A stretch of 64,000 bases of DNA from an uncultured OM182 clade bacterium (GCA_905182025.1 CAJJAA010000014.1:1-64000); one strand, 5' to 3'. Shown: positions 1-8,989, counted from the first letter of the stretch. A program made the numbers and translations. Notes: a model not told the origin generated them from the sequence alone.

Positions 1-867
1 TAGCTTCTCGCCGAACAGCACGGGCAGGGTATTGACTCGGAAATCGATGGCTTTGGTCTTGGAAATCTTTAGCTTGATACGACCATCCTGCGGGACTCGT
101 CGTTCTGAGATATCCATTTGCGACATAACCTTCAGTCGTGCCGATATTCTTGGTGCCAGATTGACGGGCGGGCGTGCAACTTCATGGAGTACGCCGTCCG
201 TTCTAAATCTTACTTTATAGGACTTCTCGAAGGGTTCGAAATGTAGGTCGGAGGAGTTTGACTTGATGGCATCCATCAGCATTTTGTTGATGAAACGTAC
301 CACAGGTGTATCATCAACCGCTTGGCCGGGGTCATCTTCTTCAGCGCCACCGCCGCCTTCGTCTGCAGCCTCCAAATCAAGGTCGACATCATCATCGCCT
401 ATGTCGCCAAGACCACCACTTTCTTGAGCATCAAGATAGGTCTCTATGAAGGCAGTAAGCTTGTTTTCCTCAACTAAAATTTCTTCCGTTGCAACGCCTG
501 TCTGAAATCCAATTTCTTCAAGACCTTTTCTATTCGTGGGGTCGGAAACGGCAACAAAAAGGCGATTGCCTCGATGAAAAATCGGAATCGCGTGATTGGC
601 TCTGACAAGCTTCTCATCGATCAAGTTCTTGGGAATGCTTTCAGGGTCAAGCGCTGTTAGATCAAGCAGTGGCGTACCGAATTCTTCGGCAGCAGAATTA
701 GCCACGTCTATTGAAGTTGCGAGGTTGTTTTGCACAAGGTGCGTAACGAAATGAACGCGGGTCTTTGCTGCTTCTTCCGAAGCATCGCGGGCGACATGCT
801 CTTCGAGCAGTTTGTCGTCTACCAAGCGTCTTGCAAGCCCACTAAGTTGAACTGGGTTTGCTGCCAT
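1..867 (-). CDS. pilB: PilB, type IVa pilus assembly ATPase (N-terminal part, cut by window edge)
   Basis: The minus strand reads open for 289 codons from an ATG at 867 to the window edge, so only the N-terminal part is present. It opens MAANPVQLSGLARRLVDD and has the MshEN/T2SSE N-terminal domain (about residues 10-150). An acidic, glycine-rich linker follows (about 150-180), then the start of the ATPase core with SDLHFEP, SERRVPQDGRIK and RVNTLPVLFGEKL. The Walker A and B motifs lie beyond the edge. In this family PilB is the cytoplasmic hexameric ATPase that powers pilus extension. It is divergent from pilA, as is common in gammaproteobacterial pilABCD loci. Confidence 0.93.
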   Translation of the reverse strand, partial: MAANPVQLSGLARRLVDDKLLEEHVARDASEEAAKTRVHFVTHLVQNNLATSIDVANSAAEEFGTPLLDLTALDPESIPKNLIDEKLVRANHAIPIFHRGNRLFVAVSDPTNRKGLEEIGFQTGVATEEILVEENKLTAFIETYLDAQESGGLGDIGDDDVDLDLEAADEGGGGAEEDDPGQAVDDTPVVRFINKMLMDAIKSNSSDLHFEPFEKSYKVRFRTDGVLHEVARPPVNLAPRISARLKVMSQMDISERRVPQDGRIKLKISKTKAIDFRVNTLPVLFGEKL

Positions 868-1055
868 AATCAAAATCCCAATGTATTAATCAATCTTGGT
901 TTATAATACTAATAAGTCTATCGATTTGATGAGATGTGCACATTAATCTTTAGTTGTTCACCGGTTCAATCCCTCATAACGCGGTGCAAAACCGATGCGA
1001 GTACTGGGGAAGTTTACAAGTCGCCTGCTAAGTGTCGATAGTGTCAATTCGTGAA

Positions 1056-1095
1056 TGTAACATAATGTAACATAATGTAACTGTTTGTAACATAT
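1056..1095. repeat. Four TGTAAC repeats at exact 10-bp spacing
   Basis: TGTAACATAA occurs at 1056 and again at 1066, followed by TGTAACTGTT at 1076 and TGTAACATAT at 1086. The TGTAAC core therefore recurs four times, once per helical turn, on one DNA face. It lies about 190 bp upstream of the sigma-54 promoter, where an enhancer-type activator could bind. The binding protein is unknown. Confidence 0.75.
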
Positions 1096-1163
1096 TACTT
1101 CGCCGCTGATTCATCATGACGACGTTGGCACTAAGGTTGGGGCGGTTCGAGTAGGGCTGCAAC

Positions 1164-1180
1164 GTGACAAATTTTGTCAC
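1164..1180. promoter_or_regulatory. Perfect palindrome upstream of pilA (candidate activator site)
   Basis: GTGACAAATTTTGTCAC has two 8-bp perfect arms around one central base. It sits about 100 bp upstream of the -24/-12 promoter, a typical distance for a sigma-54 enhancer-binding protein such as PilR. Assignment to PilR is inference; no pilR gene is in the window. Confidence 0.5.
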
Positions 1181-1280
1181 TTTCTGACCTTTTTGCAGCA
1201 GTGTTAGTTTCGAAACTGACAATACGGGTCAGTTTTTTTTGATTCTCACGATGGACGGTAGACGTTGTACTTGAATAAGC

Positions 1281-1296
1281 TGGCATGATAATTGCT
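1281..1296 (+). promoter_or_regulatory. Sigma-54 promoter of pilA
   Basis: TGGCATGATAATTGCT matches the RpoN consensus TGGCAYR-N4-TTGCW, with GG at 1282-1283 and GC at 1294-1295 in the required 12-bp register. It lies 155 bp before the pilA start. pilA is a classic RpoN/PilR-controlled gene in gammaproteobacteria. Confidence 0.88.
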
Positions 1297-1450
1297 TATT
1301 ATAAGTAACGAACTGCTGGGTAACGGTATTTCTGTCTAGGTTTGGAAGCTGGATCGGAGAAAACAACATCGCTCTTTTCAATATTTGGGTTCGAAAATTT
1401 CCAGATTCCAGTGCTAACAAAATAAGTAATTTTTAAAATGGAGCACCTCA

Positions 1451-1883
1451 ATGAAAAAAACTCAAAAGGGTTTTACCCTCATCGAACTGATGATCGTGGT
1501 CGCGATTATCGGTATTCTTGCCGCAGTTGCCTTGCCTGCATATCAGGATTACATCAAGACAAGGCCAACATGGCTGAGGTTAAATCGCTCAGTACGAAAA
1601 TGCAATTCGCGCGACGCGGGCAACTTACGTTAAAGGCAACACTCAGATCGCTCTCGGACTTGATTCAACTGTTCCTACTGATGATGATGGCTGGATTGCG
1701 GTCTTTAATCCACAAGGTGCTCTAGCGCCAGGCGGTACGGCTGCTTATCAGGATTCTGCTAACAGCACTACAGGCGTTATTGGTGTTACCGGTGATGTAA
1801 CATCTGTAACAATCATACGTCCTGCTTATGCGGACTATACAACTGCGGACACGACTACAATTGTTGCGGCAGACGAATCTTAA
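1451..1883 (+). CDS. pilA: PilA-type major type IVa pilin, interrupted by two frameshifts
   Basis: The ATG at 1451 follows GGAG and begins [20 protein letters not shown], a textbook prepilin leader cut after G7 (mature F8, Glu at mature position 5). The pilin reading breaks after QDYIK near 1556. It continues one frame over ([17 protein letters not shown], about 1558-1608) and again in the third frame from about 1614 ([15 protein letters not shown] onward) to TAA at 1881-1883. Restoring one base at each break gives a normal 144-residue pilin ending IVAADES. As written, translation stops after 60 residues. Because groEL and aceE in this window are also frameshifted, sequencing error is the likelier cause than true gene death. 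A pilus-less strain cannot be excluded. Confidence 0.85.
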
Positions 1884-1905
1884 GATTTAGATAATCTTAG
1901 CGTTC

Positions 1906-1939
1906 AAAAAAGGCTGATGCTTGCATCGGCCTTTTTTTT
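1906..1939 (+). terminator. Rho-independent terminator after pilA
   Basis: A 10-bp stem AGGCTGATGC/GCATCGGCCT (one G-T pair) with a two-base turn is followed by eight Ts, starting about 25 bases after the pilA stop. Confidence 0.88.
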
Positions 1940-2050
1940 GCTCGCAGAAAAGCAATACTTCTGTTTTCTAATGCGCTGGACTGTCGTTTGTTGTAATCGT
2001 CTTGACGAACATAGTTTGGCGGGCAATTATTGGTTTAAAGGGAGATATCA

Positions 2051-2611
2051 ATGATCAACATACAGACATTTACTGAAACGGCCATCGATACGATTATCGA
2101 TGCGGCGATCGATGCCAGCGTGGAGACGCCTATTGAGACTGGCGCTGATATAAGCGTTGATCGTTTTGCTCGCAGGCAGCACGTCCTAAAAGCGACTGGC
2201 AAGCTACAGCGCGGCTTTAGTTTGATAGAGTTGATGATTACCTTAGCTATTCTGGGGGTTGTTACTGCTATCGCAGTACCGTTGTATACCGGTTACATCG
2301 AAACTGCGCAGCAGAGTGTCATGAGCGATAGCATCCAAACCATTATACTTCTTCAAGAAGAGGCGAGGTTATCGACGGGATCTTACAAATCGGGCACTTA
2401 TAATCCTGCCGACCCTGGCAATGTAAGTGGTTTAACAGCCCTTATAGGCTGGGCGCCTCGTACTAATGAGGATACGACAACGTACGTAGTATCCTGTCTG
2501 GCGGGGTTTACGATAACGGGTTCAAGTAACTGTTTGCCTACTTCGCGAGGACTTACGATCGTTGCGACAAATGGTAGTGGCGTGACGATCACAAAAGACC
2601 ATACTCGGTAG
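2051..2611 (+). CDS. Type IV pilin-like protein with 55-residue leader
   Basis: The start follows a clear AAAGGGAGA ribosome site. The prepilin signature GFSLIELMITLAILGVV begins only at residue 55, giving a 55-residue leader instead of the usual 6-25. There is no in-frame ATG nearer the cleavage site. The leader contains repeated Ile-Asp units (residues 12-21), encoded by near-repeats around ATCGAT. The mature part has Glu at +5, an N-terminal hydrophobic helix, and two cysteines (about 165 and 175) that could close a pilin D-loop. It is about 131 residues when mature, so it is a minor pilin or alternative major subunit. It follows pilA after its own 167-bp gap. Pilin family is certain; exact role is not. 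Confidence 0.85.
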   Translation: MINIQTFTETAIDTIIDAAIDASVETPIETGADISVDRFARRQHVLKATGKLQRGFSLIELMITLAILGVVTAIAVPLYTGYIETAQQSVMSDSIQTIILLQEEARLSTGSYKSGTYNPADPGNVSGLTALIGWAPRTNEDTTTYVVSCLAGFTITGSSNCLPTSRGLTIVATNGSGVTITKDHTR

Positions 2612-2694
2612 GTTGATAGGTTGATAGGTTGCGATTAGACGGAATCCGAAAAGCTTGCTCAGTGTCATTCTGGTCGATTTTATTCAGGTCGACG

Positions 2695-3555
2695 TTATGC
2701 GGTTTTATCAAGTCGACCGTGGATAAAATCATTAATCAACTGAACAACTTCTGCGCTTCGTTCTTGCATGTGTATATGGTGGTGACCGGGTAAATCGACA
2801 ATCGTTATGTTTGCATCATGCCTCGGTTCGATGACGTCAAGGGTTCGGCTTAACCAACTATTGTCCCGGTCGGCAACGATGAAAAGCGTCTCCGCTTGTA
2901 TATTTTCAGCGAGTGCATTGAGTTGATCCGGGGTCAGTTCGAGTGGGCCAGAGCCTTTGATTCTTGGGTCAGTACACCAAGTGAATCCACCTTCAACTTT
3001 TTTATGGCCTCGTTCAATCAGGCACATTGCTGACGTTTTATTTTGCCCCGTTGCTTCACACAACCTCTGCGTCATTGCCTCGAATGAGGGGAAGACTTTT
3101 AACGACGAATTCTTTTTAAAAGAGGATTCGATAGTTGAACGCAGATGGCCAAGCGTTTCGCTCGCAACGTTAGTGCCACAGAACCCGTCGATGCAGATAA
3201 GACTATTGACCCTTTCAGGAAAAAAACCTGCCAACTGAGAGCCGATTTCTGCCCCCATCGAGTGACCAATAATATTGAAGGTCTGCCAGCCGAGTTTATC
3301 TGCAACACAAAGTATGTCGCGTATGTCATTGAGACCGGAATAGAGGTCGCCAGGCGCACGGTAATCAGAGAGGCCATGACCTGCAAAGTCCATGGCATAG
3401 ATGTATAAGCCGCTCAGATGGGGTGCGATCATGTCGAAACTATTGGCGTTATCGAGATAACCATGCAGAGCAATCGTCGGTTGTCCCTGCTCTGTGCCCC
3501 AGAACTTACCCCGGATGGTCATGTGTTCCAAAGCCATATTGTCTTGTTGTGACAT
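2695..3555 (-). CDS. Alpha/beta-fold hydrolase
   Basis: A 286-residue single-domain protein of the serine hydrolase-like branch of the alpha/beta hydrolase fold. HGYLDNANSF (31-40) supplies the oxyanion-hole region. GHSMG at 97-101 is the nucleophile elbow with Ser99. VADRD near 230 and PGHHHIH near 263 fit the catalytic acid and histidine. There is no signal peptide, so it is probably cytoplasmic. The substrate cannot be told from sequence; small esters or epoxide-like compounds are typical for such proteins. It stands alone, 120 bp downstream of an LLM oxidoreductase gene on the same strand. Confidence 0.85.
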   Translation of the reverse strand: MSQQDNMALEHMTIRGKFWGTEQGQPTIALHGYLDNANSFDMIAPHLSGLYIYAMDFAGHGLSDYRAPGDLYSGLNDIRDILCVADKLGWQTFNIIGHSMGAEIGSQLAGFFPERVNSLICIDGFCGTNVASETLGHLRSTIESSFKKNSSLKVFPSFEAMTQRLCEATGQNKTSAMCLIERGHKKVEGGFTWCTDPRIKGSGPLELTPDQLNALAENIQAETLFIVADRDNSWLSRTLDVIEPRHDANITIVDLPGHHHIHMQERSAEVVQLINDFIHGRLDKTA

Positions 3556-3675
3556 GCCCGTTCTCCGCTCAAAAATGCGACATTATACGGGCAGAATCTC
3601 GCTGCACCAGATCAAGTGATGGGCTGGATGCAGCAAGATAAACTAGCATTATTGGCTTTTTTGTTTCCTTCGCAA

Positions 3676-4557
3676 TTAGTTCGCGTTTGGGCTGAGTTGT
3701 TCTAGTGCATTCCAGTCAAGGTCGCCGAATTGAGCATTTGGGTTCACAGGCTGTATGCAAACGTGATCTGCGCCTGCGGCGTAATGCTCCTCTATGCGAT
3801 TCTGGACCTGTTCTAAGTTTCCCCAGGCAAATGTTTCATCGATGAATTTATCTGACCCGCCATTTTCAAAATCGGACTCATTTAGTCCCATGCGTAACCA
3901 ATTATTTCTGTAGTTAGGTAACCCCATATAGACAGACGCAACCACGCGCGCGGCTTTTCGTGCGACATCGGCATCAGCCTCTAACAGGACTTTTTGTTCG
4001 ACACAGAGCAAAGCATCTGGGCCGAGAATATCCCGCGCCATTTTTGTGTGTTTTGGGGAGGTGAAATAGGGGTGTGCACCCGCGCATTTGTCCCTTGCAA
4101 GTTCCAACATTCTAGGGCCAAGCGCAGCGATCAGACGCTTTGGTTCGGTTGCTGGCGGGAACGCCATATAGGGCGCTTCATCCATTGCGTTAAGATATTT
4201 GCGCATTGTCGTCACAGGTTTGCCGTAAGTGATCTTTCGAACCCCTTCGACAAATTGTTGGTGCGATACACCTAGCGCAAGTAGGAATCGGTCGCCGGAT
4301 TGTTCCGCTAACGTTTTCTGACCCGCAACGGTGACACCCGGTTCTCGGTGGTAAATAGAGGCAATGCCGGTTGCGACGTTCAGCTTTTCGGTATTTGCCA
4401 GTAACCACGAGGCGGACGCATAAGGGTCGCGCCCGGCTGTTTCGGGTATCCAAAGTGTATCGTAGCCAAGCGACTCAATACGTTTTGCTGTCTCTGCAGC
4501 CATATTGCTTGGCATTCCATCGAGAAAATACCAAACACCAAGTTTATTAAGTTCCAT
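3676..4557 (-). CDS. LLM-class (luciferase-like) oxidoreductase, TIGR03620-like
   Basis: This 293-residue protein has the (beta/alpha)8 luciferase-like fold: LGVWYF at the first strand, LGYDTLWIPE, VATGIASIYHREP and FLLALGVSH in order, and a C-terminal HYAAGADHVCIQP. The pattern matches the TIGR03620 group of predicted F420-dependent oxidoreductases. FMN use cannot be excluded, and no F420 biosynthesis gene is in the window. Its ATG overlaps the stop codon of the upstream metallo-hydrolase by one base (TAATG), so the two are probably translationally coupled and functionally linked. Confidence 0.85.
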   Translation of the reverse strand: MELNKLGVWYFLDGMPSNMAAETAKRIESLGYDTLWIPETAGRDPYASASWLLANTEKLNVATGIASIYHREPGVTVAGQKTLAEQSGDRFLLALGVSHQQFVEGVRKITYGKPVTTMRKYLNAMDEAPYMAFPPATEPKRLIAALGPRMLELARDKCAGAHPYFTSPKHTKMARDILGPDALLCVEQKVLLEADADVARKAARVVASVYMGLPNYRNNWLRMGLNESDFENGGSDKFIDETFAWGNLEQVQNRIEEHYAAGADHVCIQPVNPNAQFGDLDWNALEQLSPNAN

Positions 4558-5528
4558 TATTTATCCACTACCTTATGTGTGAGGCTCATATACGAGCGAT
4601 TGATGAATCCGGTATTGTCGCCCATTTTTTCATCCCATTGCTGGGTGACTTTGGCGTTGTAAACATCCTCGAGGCTCGCGCCAGCGTTAATCAGTTTGAT
4701 CATGTCTGCACGGATTGTTGTGAGCATCTCGATATAGTCCTGTAGACCTTCATAGTCAGAAATGGGTCCGTGCCCTGGGATGACAGTTGTTTCTCGGTCA
4801 ATCACTTTTAGGGTTTCGCTGCAGAAATGAATCACTCCATCCAGCGTGCCGCCATTACCTGCATCGATAAACGGATAGCCGGCGTTGTTATAAACATCGC
4901 CGAGGTGAACGGCGTTTGTTCCTCGAAATACGATGGCCGTGTCCCCAGTGGTGTGTGCCGGGCCGAAGTGATAAAGGTCAACGGTTTCGCCATTTAGATG
5001 AAATGACATGTCGTCGTCGTAGGTAATGTTGGGCCATGCTTCTTCCGGATAGGCCTTTTGTTCATAGGACGCGACAACAAGGTTAATAATATGATCTTGT
5101 TTCATCATTTCGCGAGAGTTTTCATGGGCGACAATCCATGCGCCTTGTGGGCCTAAGGCCAGATTGCCTTCGGCATGATCGAAATGCCAATGGGTATTAA
5201 TCGCAAAGTCGACCTCACTATCGCCTTTAACGTCGACATTGATATCATCTATCGCCGACATGATTTGCGGAATTAGTTGTGGAAATTGATCATCAACGAT
5301 CAGTACGCCATCTTTACCTGTGCTAACGGCGATATTACCGCCTAGACCGAATAGGACGTGCAAGTTATCACTAACTTTTTCGGTGGTAATCTTTGCCTTT
5401 GATAAATCCCAGCCGAATGCTGTCATAAGACCATCAAGTGGTAATGTTTCTTGCACGGCGGGCGCTTGGTGAGCGGCCAGGCTAGTCGGTAGTAAGATTG
5501 CGACAAGTACTGGAAGTATTTTTTTCAT
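4557..5528 (-). CDS. Exported MBL-fold metallo-hydrolase
   Basis: I start at the ATG at 5528 because GGAGA precedes it and it opens a clean signal peptide (MKKILPVLVAILLPTSLAAH). A longer frame to 5567 lacks this logic. The mature enzyme is about 300 residues, with the zinc motif HWHFDH (about 113-118), later histidines in GPAHTTGD and VIPGHGP, and LGDVYNN. It belongs to the quinoprotein relay/beta-lactamase-like MBL group and should work in the periplasm. The substrate is unknown. It is the first gene of a coupled pair with the LLM oxidoreductase, which hints at a shared catabolic substrate (inference). Confidence 0.85.
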   Translation of the reverse strand: MKKILPVLVAILLPTSLAAHQAPAVQETLPLDGLMTAFGWDLSKAKITTEKVSDNLHVLFGLGGNIAVSTGKDGVLIVDDQFPQLIPQIMSAIDDINVDVKGDSEVDFAINTHWHFDHAEGNLALGPQGAWIVAHENSREMMKQDHIINLVVASYEQKAYPEEAWPNITYDDDMSFHLNGETVDLYHFGPAHTTGDTAIVFRGTNAVHLGDVYNNAGYPFIDAGNGGTLDGVIHFCSETLKVIDRETTVIPGHGPISDYEGLQDYIEMLTTIRADMIKLINAGASLEDVYNAKVTQQWDEKMGDNTGFINRSYMSLTHKVVDK

Positions 5529-5759
5529 TATCAGTCTCCAATTGTCCGATTTTTGTTTTTTTATCAAGTCATCTATTTTCAGTAACGAAAGTAATATAGC
5601 TGTCAGCTTGGCTCAGGTCTATCTTGAGGTAGCATCTCAGCAAATGTTTTCGTGCTGAAAAAAGGCGGCAATCATTTACCATCAGGTAACCGATGCAGCT
5701 GATTGACGTAGTGAAAGTATGTCAAGATTGTGGTTCGCCTACTAACGGATATAGAGCTG

Positions 5760-6098
5760 ATGACGCGAAAAAGATACATTACAGAAATGGGTATGGGCGT
5801 AGATGTACATGGCAGTAATTACACGCGTGCGGCCGAACGTGCGGTTTTTGATGCCATTCATCACAGTAGTCTAAATTTCTTCAAGGCACTTGGTAAACAC
5901 CCGGATGAAATGGAAATTGAGTTGTTGATAGGTGTGCCTGAGCCTGAACTGGTAGATAAGGCTGTTGTCGCCAGTGCGCTACCTTATGGTTCTGTTGTGG
6001 TCTCCGTGGCAATGGGTGGTTTAGAAATACCCGGTGAAGATGGCGCTGATCCGGTGGTTATTGCCAACGCGGGCGTTGTGGTTTATCTAAGAGATTAG
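5760..6098 (+). CDS. Lin0512 family protein
   Basis: A conserved protein of unknown function, recognised by YITEMGMGVDVHG near the N-terminus and the AIHHSSLNF and VIANAGVVVYL segments. The family is usually 110-120 residues and starts just before KRYI. I therefore choose the ATG at 5760 (112 residues) over a GTG at 5730. No catalytic residues are established for the family. It is divergent from the MBL gene and convergent with the PepSY gene. Confidence 0.8.
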   Translation: MTRKRYITEMGMGVDVHGSNYTRAAERAVFDAIHHSSLNFFKALGKHPDEMEIELLIGVPEPELVDKAVVASALPYGSVVVSVAMGGLEIPGEDGADPVVIANAGVVVYLRD

Positions 6099-6107
6099 GT
6101 CTACAAG

Positions 6108-6854
6108 CTAACGTTTCGGTCCCTTTTGTGGTGATGCGAATTTTACGACAAACCATTGTGTTGAAGTAATAAACAACAGCATGCCTGAGAGAATCGTTAT
6201 GACCCCGAGCAAGGCGAATGCCTGCAGCAAAAGATGGTTGAAATCATCTCGGCTTTCATAATCCATGATATGCAAACCCCAGAGAAAGTCATAAATTCGC
6301 CAATTATTCGTTCGCACGGCGCGCAGCTTTCCTGATTGCGCGCCAAGGTACAGGGCCGCATCCTCGCTGCCGTCAATCCGGGCTCGCCACGCCGGTAGTT
6401 CCCCGTTGCGGTATTCGTCGCCTGCGGTGACAGTTTGTATGAGTTCGAGCGAGACGATGGAGCGGTTGGTTCTTGACTGCAGGATTTTCTGCGCTTCAGC
6501 CTTGTTAATCAAGCCGAGCTTTTCGCCTGTCTCAGCGTCAAAAGTTGTACTGATACCATCGCGCGAAAAGTTGTAGATGGCGCGATGATGCCGCTGTGTG
6601 AGGATGATTTTATCGACTCGAACTGATTTAAGTTGTGGGTGCGTTTTTAACAAATCCGATGGCGAGATCAGTTTCAGGTGGCCGAGTTGGTAGCTGCTGG
6701 CATCTTTTAACAGATAGCTGCCCCGAATATCATCAATAGGCATGACCGCAAAGTAAAGTCCGCTTGCTGTCCATATTAGCAGTTGAATTCCCGCCACTAG
6801 GCCCAGCCAACGATGTGCTTTACGAATGTATTTACGGTTCAACGATGGTTTCAA
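6108..6854 (-). CDS. PepSY domain membrane protein
   Basis: A 248-residue inner-membrane protein with a transmembrane helix at about 15-37, a periplasmic PepSY-type domain, and a second helix at about 208-232 (LLLQAFALLGVITILSGMLL). The first helix follows RKAHRWLGL, a motif shared with PepSY-TM proteins, in which the His is a likely haem or metal ligand. HIMDYESRDDFNHLLLQ before the second helix is also family-like. These proteins often serve iron uptake or ferric reduction, but no siderophore gene is adjacent. Function is unassigned. Confidence 0.8.
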   Translation of the reverse strand: MKPSLNRKYIRKAHRWLGLVAGIQLLIWTASGLYFAVMPIDDIRGSYLLKDASSYQLGHLKLISPSDLLKTHPQLKSVRVDKIILTQRHHRAIYNFSRDGISTTFDAETGEKLGLINKAEAQKILQSRTNRSIVSLELIQTVTAGDEYRNGELPAWRARIDGSEDAALYLGAQSGKLRAVRTNNWRIYDFLWGLHIMDYESRDDFNHLLLQAFALLGVITILSGMLLFITSTQWFVVKFASPQKGPKR

Positions 6855-6962
6855 AATGTATGGCTCTAATGATTGGCTGCAGCTGCCGACAAACTTTGGG
6901 ATCTCGTGTCTTGTTGATCAAGCATGCTTCAAAGCAGGCACCTCGATGCGTTACTATGTCAT

Positions 6963-7382
6963 ATGTTGAAAATATCGAACAACGTTTTTCTTGCCGAGGA
7001 TGAGCTTGAGCTTACTGCTATTCGAGCTCAAGGCGCCGGTGGGCAAAATGTTAACAAGGTGTCATCGGCTATCCATCTTCGCTTTAATATCCCGGAATCT
7101 TCGTTGCCCGATTTTTATAAGGAGCGCTTACTCGCCCTTAAAGATAAGAGGGTGTCAAAAGACGGCGTGATGATTCTCAAAGCACAAAAGTTTAGAACCC
7201 AAGAGAAGAATAAAGCAGACGCGTTAGAGCGGTTAGTCGAAATAATCAAGAGCGTAGCCGTCGTTCAAAAAGCCCGACAGGCCACACGTCCGACCCGCAA
7301 CGCACGCAAAAAACGCATGGACGGCAAAACCCATCGTGGCAAAGTTAAGTCAATGCGCGGCAAACCTTCTAAAGATGATTAG
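6963..7382 (+). CDS. arfB: ArfB (YaeJ), peptidyl-tRNA hydrolase for ribosome rescue
   Basis: A 139-residue release-factor-like protein. AIRAQGAGGQNVNKVSSAIH carries the catalytic GGQ (26-28). The C-terminal tail from about residue 100 is rich in Arg/Lys (TRPTRNARKKR), and in ArfB it enters the empty mRNA channel of stalled ribosomes. The start at 6963 is chosen because MLKISNN aligns with the known ArfB N-terminus; an upstream ATG at 6924 would add 13 unrelated residues. It hydrolyses peptidyl-tRNA on ribosomes lacking a stop codon. Confidence 0.93.
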   Translation: MLKISNNVFLAEDELELTAIRAQGAGGQNVNKVSSAIHLRFNIPESSLPDFYKERLLALKDKRVSKDGVMILKAQKFRTQEKNKADALERLVEIIKSVAVVQKARQATRPTRNARKKRMDGKTHRGKVKSMRGKPSKDD

Positions 7383-7411
7383 ATCAGTGAATTGATTTGT
7401 TAGTCCTAACC

Positions 7412-8989
7412 TTACGCTAATAGGTCATCGGCAACGAAGTATTTTGGATCTTCGATAACATTCACTTCTACCAGATTACCTGCCTTTCTTAGTAATTTTC
7501 GACAATCTGAGCTGAGGTGGACCAAATGTAATCGCTTACCGGCATTTTGGTATCGGTCGGCGAGCGTATCGATCGCTTCCAAGCCTGAGTGATCGCAGAC
7601 TCTCGAATCAGCAAAATCAATAACCACTTCGTCATTTGCCGTAGCGGGGTCAAATTTTTCGAGGAATGACGTCACCGAACCAAAAAAGAGCGGGCCAGAT
7701 ACGGCATAAACCGTTGATCCTTTGTGATCGTCACGGCTGCTGACGTTAACCTGCTTGGCGTGTTCCCAGGCAAATACGAGTGCAGAAACGATGACCCCAA
7801 CTACAACAGCAATGGCCAGATCGGTTGCTACCGTAACCCCCGATACCATGATGAGAATGAGCGCGTCACTTTTAGGCACCTTGCCAAGAATTCTGAAACT
7901 ACTCCATTCAAACGTACCAATGACGACGATAAACATAACGCCGATAAGTGCGGCGAGTGGAATCTGCTCAATAAACGAAGAGCCCGCCATAATAAAGAAA
8001 AGCAGAAACAGTGCGGCTGAAATGCCAGACAAACGACCCACGCCGCCTGAGTTTACGTTGATCATGCTTTGCCCAATCATCGCGCAACCACCCATACCAC
8101 CAAACACGCCAGTAACAGTATTAGCGATACCCTGACCGACACATTCCTTGTTACCTCTACCACGCGACTCTGTAATTTCGTCGACTAGGCGAAGCGTCAA
8201 TAAGGATTCGATCAAGCCGATCGCAGCTAGAATGAAAGAGTACGGCAGAATAATAGCCAATGTTTCCATGGTGAAAGGAACATCGGGAATATGAAAAGTC
8301 GGCAGGCCGCCTTCGATCGAGGCGACATCACCAACAACGCGGGTATCAAGGTTAAGACCAAACACAAGTAGGGTCACTGTGACGATGGCGACGAGAGAAG
8401 ACGGTACTGCTGTGGTTAGTTTGGGTAACCAGTGAATAATTGCCATTGTAACGAGAACAAGCCCAAGTAGCAGGTAAAGATCACTGCCTGTTAACCATGC
8501 AACATCAAGGATACTGCCTTGCATTGCGGTGCCTTCGAGCCAACCGGCAGCGCCTGGTTCGCCAAACTGGCTCAGTTGAGCGAGAAATATGACGATCGCG
8601 AGCCCATTTACAAAACCCAGCATAACCGGATGCGGCACCATACGTATGAACTTTCCTAGGCGTAATGCCCCCGCAGTAATTTGTATCAAACCCATCAAGA
8701 CGACAGCGGCGAACAGGTATTCAACGCCATGGTCGGCAACCAGAGCAACCATCACGACAGCGAGGGCGCCGGTTGCGCCAGAGATCATGCCCGGTCGACC
8801 ACCGATACATGCAGTAATGAGCCCAACCATAAATGCGGCATAGAGACCAACGAGGGGGTCGACACCGGCAACGAACGCGAAGGCGATTGCTTCGGGCACT
8901 AACGCCAGTGCGACGGTAAGGCCTGACAGGATGTCATTTTTAGCTGAGGCAGCTCGACTCGGGGTTATTTCAAACATGTGGCGACTCAA
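7412..8989 (-). CDS. SulP-family anion transporter with STAS domain
   Basis: A 525-residue inner-membrane protein with 10-14 hydrophobic segments and the SulP core. [20 protein letters not shown] lies in the first helices, and [20 protein letters not shown] in the middle. A cytoplasmic STAS domain (about 410-525) includes [17 protein letters not shown], which is the conserved STAS loop. Substrates in the family are sulfate, bicarbonate or C4-dicarboxylates, and sequence alone does not decide. The gene stands alone. Confidence 0.92.
   Translation of the reverse strand: MSRHMFEITPSRAASAKNDILSGLTVALALVPEAIAFAFVAGVDPLVGLYAAFMVGLITACIGGRPGMISGATGALAVVMVALVADHGVEYLFAAVVLMGLIQITAGALRLGKFIRMVPHPVMLGFVNGLAIVIFLAQLSQFGEPGAAGWLEGTAMQGSILDVAWLTGSDLYLLLGLVLVTMAIIHWLPKLTTAVPSSLVAIVTVTLLVFGLNLDTRVVGDVASIEGGLPTFHIPDVPFTMETLAIILPYSFILAAIGLIESLLTLRLVDEITESRGRGNKECVGQGIANTVTGVFGGMGGCAMIGQSMINVNSGGVGRLSGISAALFLLFFIMAGSSFIEQIPLAALIGVMFIVVIGTFEWSSFRILGKVPKSDALILIMVSGVTVATDLAIAVVVGVIVSALVFAWEHAKQVNVSSRDDHKGSTVYAVSGPLFFGSVTSFLEKFDPATANDEVVIDFADSRVCDHSGLEAIDTLADRYQNAGKRLHLVHLSSDCRKLLRKAGNLVEVNVIEDPKYFVADDLLA

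Larger units (their letters stand above)
868..1450. promoter_or_regulatory. pilB-pilA intergenic control region
   Basis: This 583-base non-coding stretch separates divergent pilB and pilA. It holds four 10-bp-spaced TGTAAC repeats (1056-1095), a perfect palindrome (1164-1180) and a sigma-54 promoter (1281-1296), listed separately. The short reading frames inside it have no family resemblance and I treat them as spurious. Confidence 0.7.

Noticed and set aside
1438-1725. 95-residue open frame overlapping pilA
   Set aside because: It only borrows the middle pilin segment; the rest is out of frame, and the pilin signature lies in the 1451 frame.
7755-8135. 126-residue plus-strand frame inside the SulP gene
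   Set aside because: Antisense shadow of a well-supported membrane transporter.
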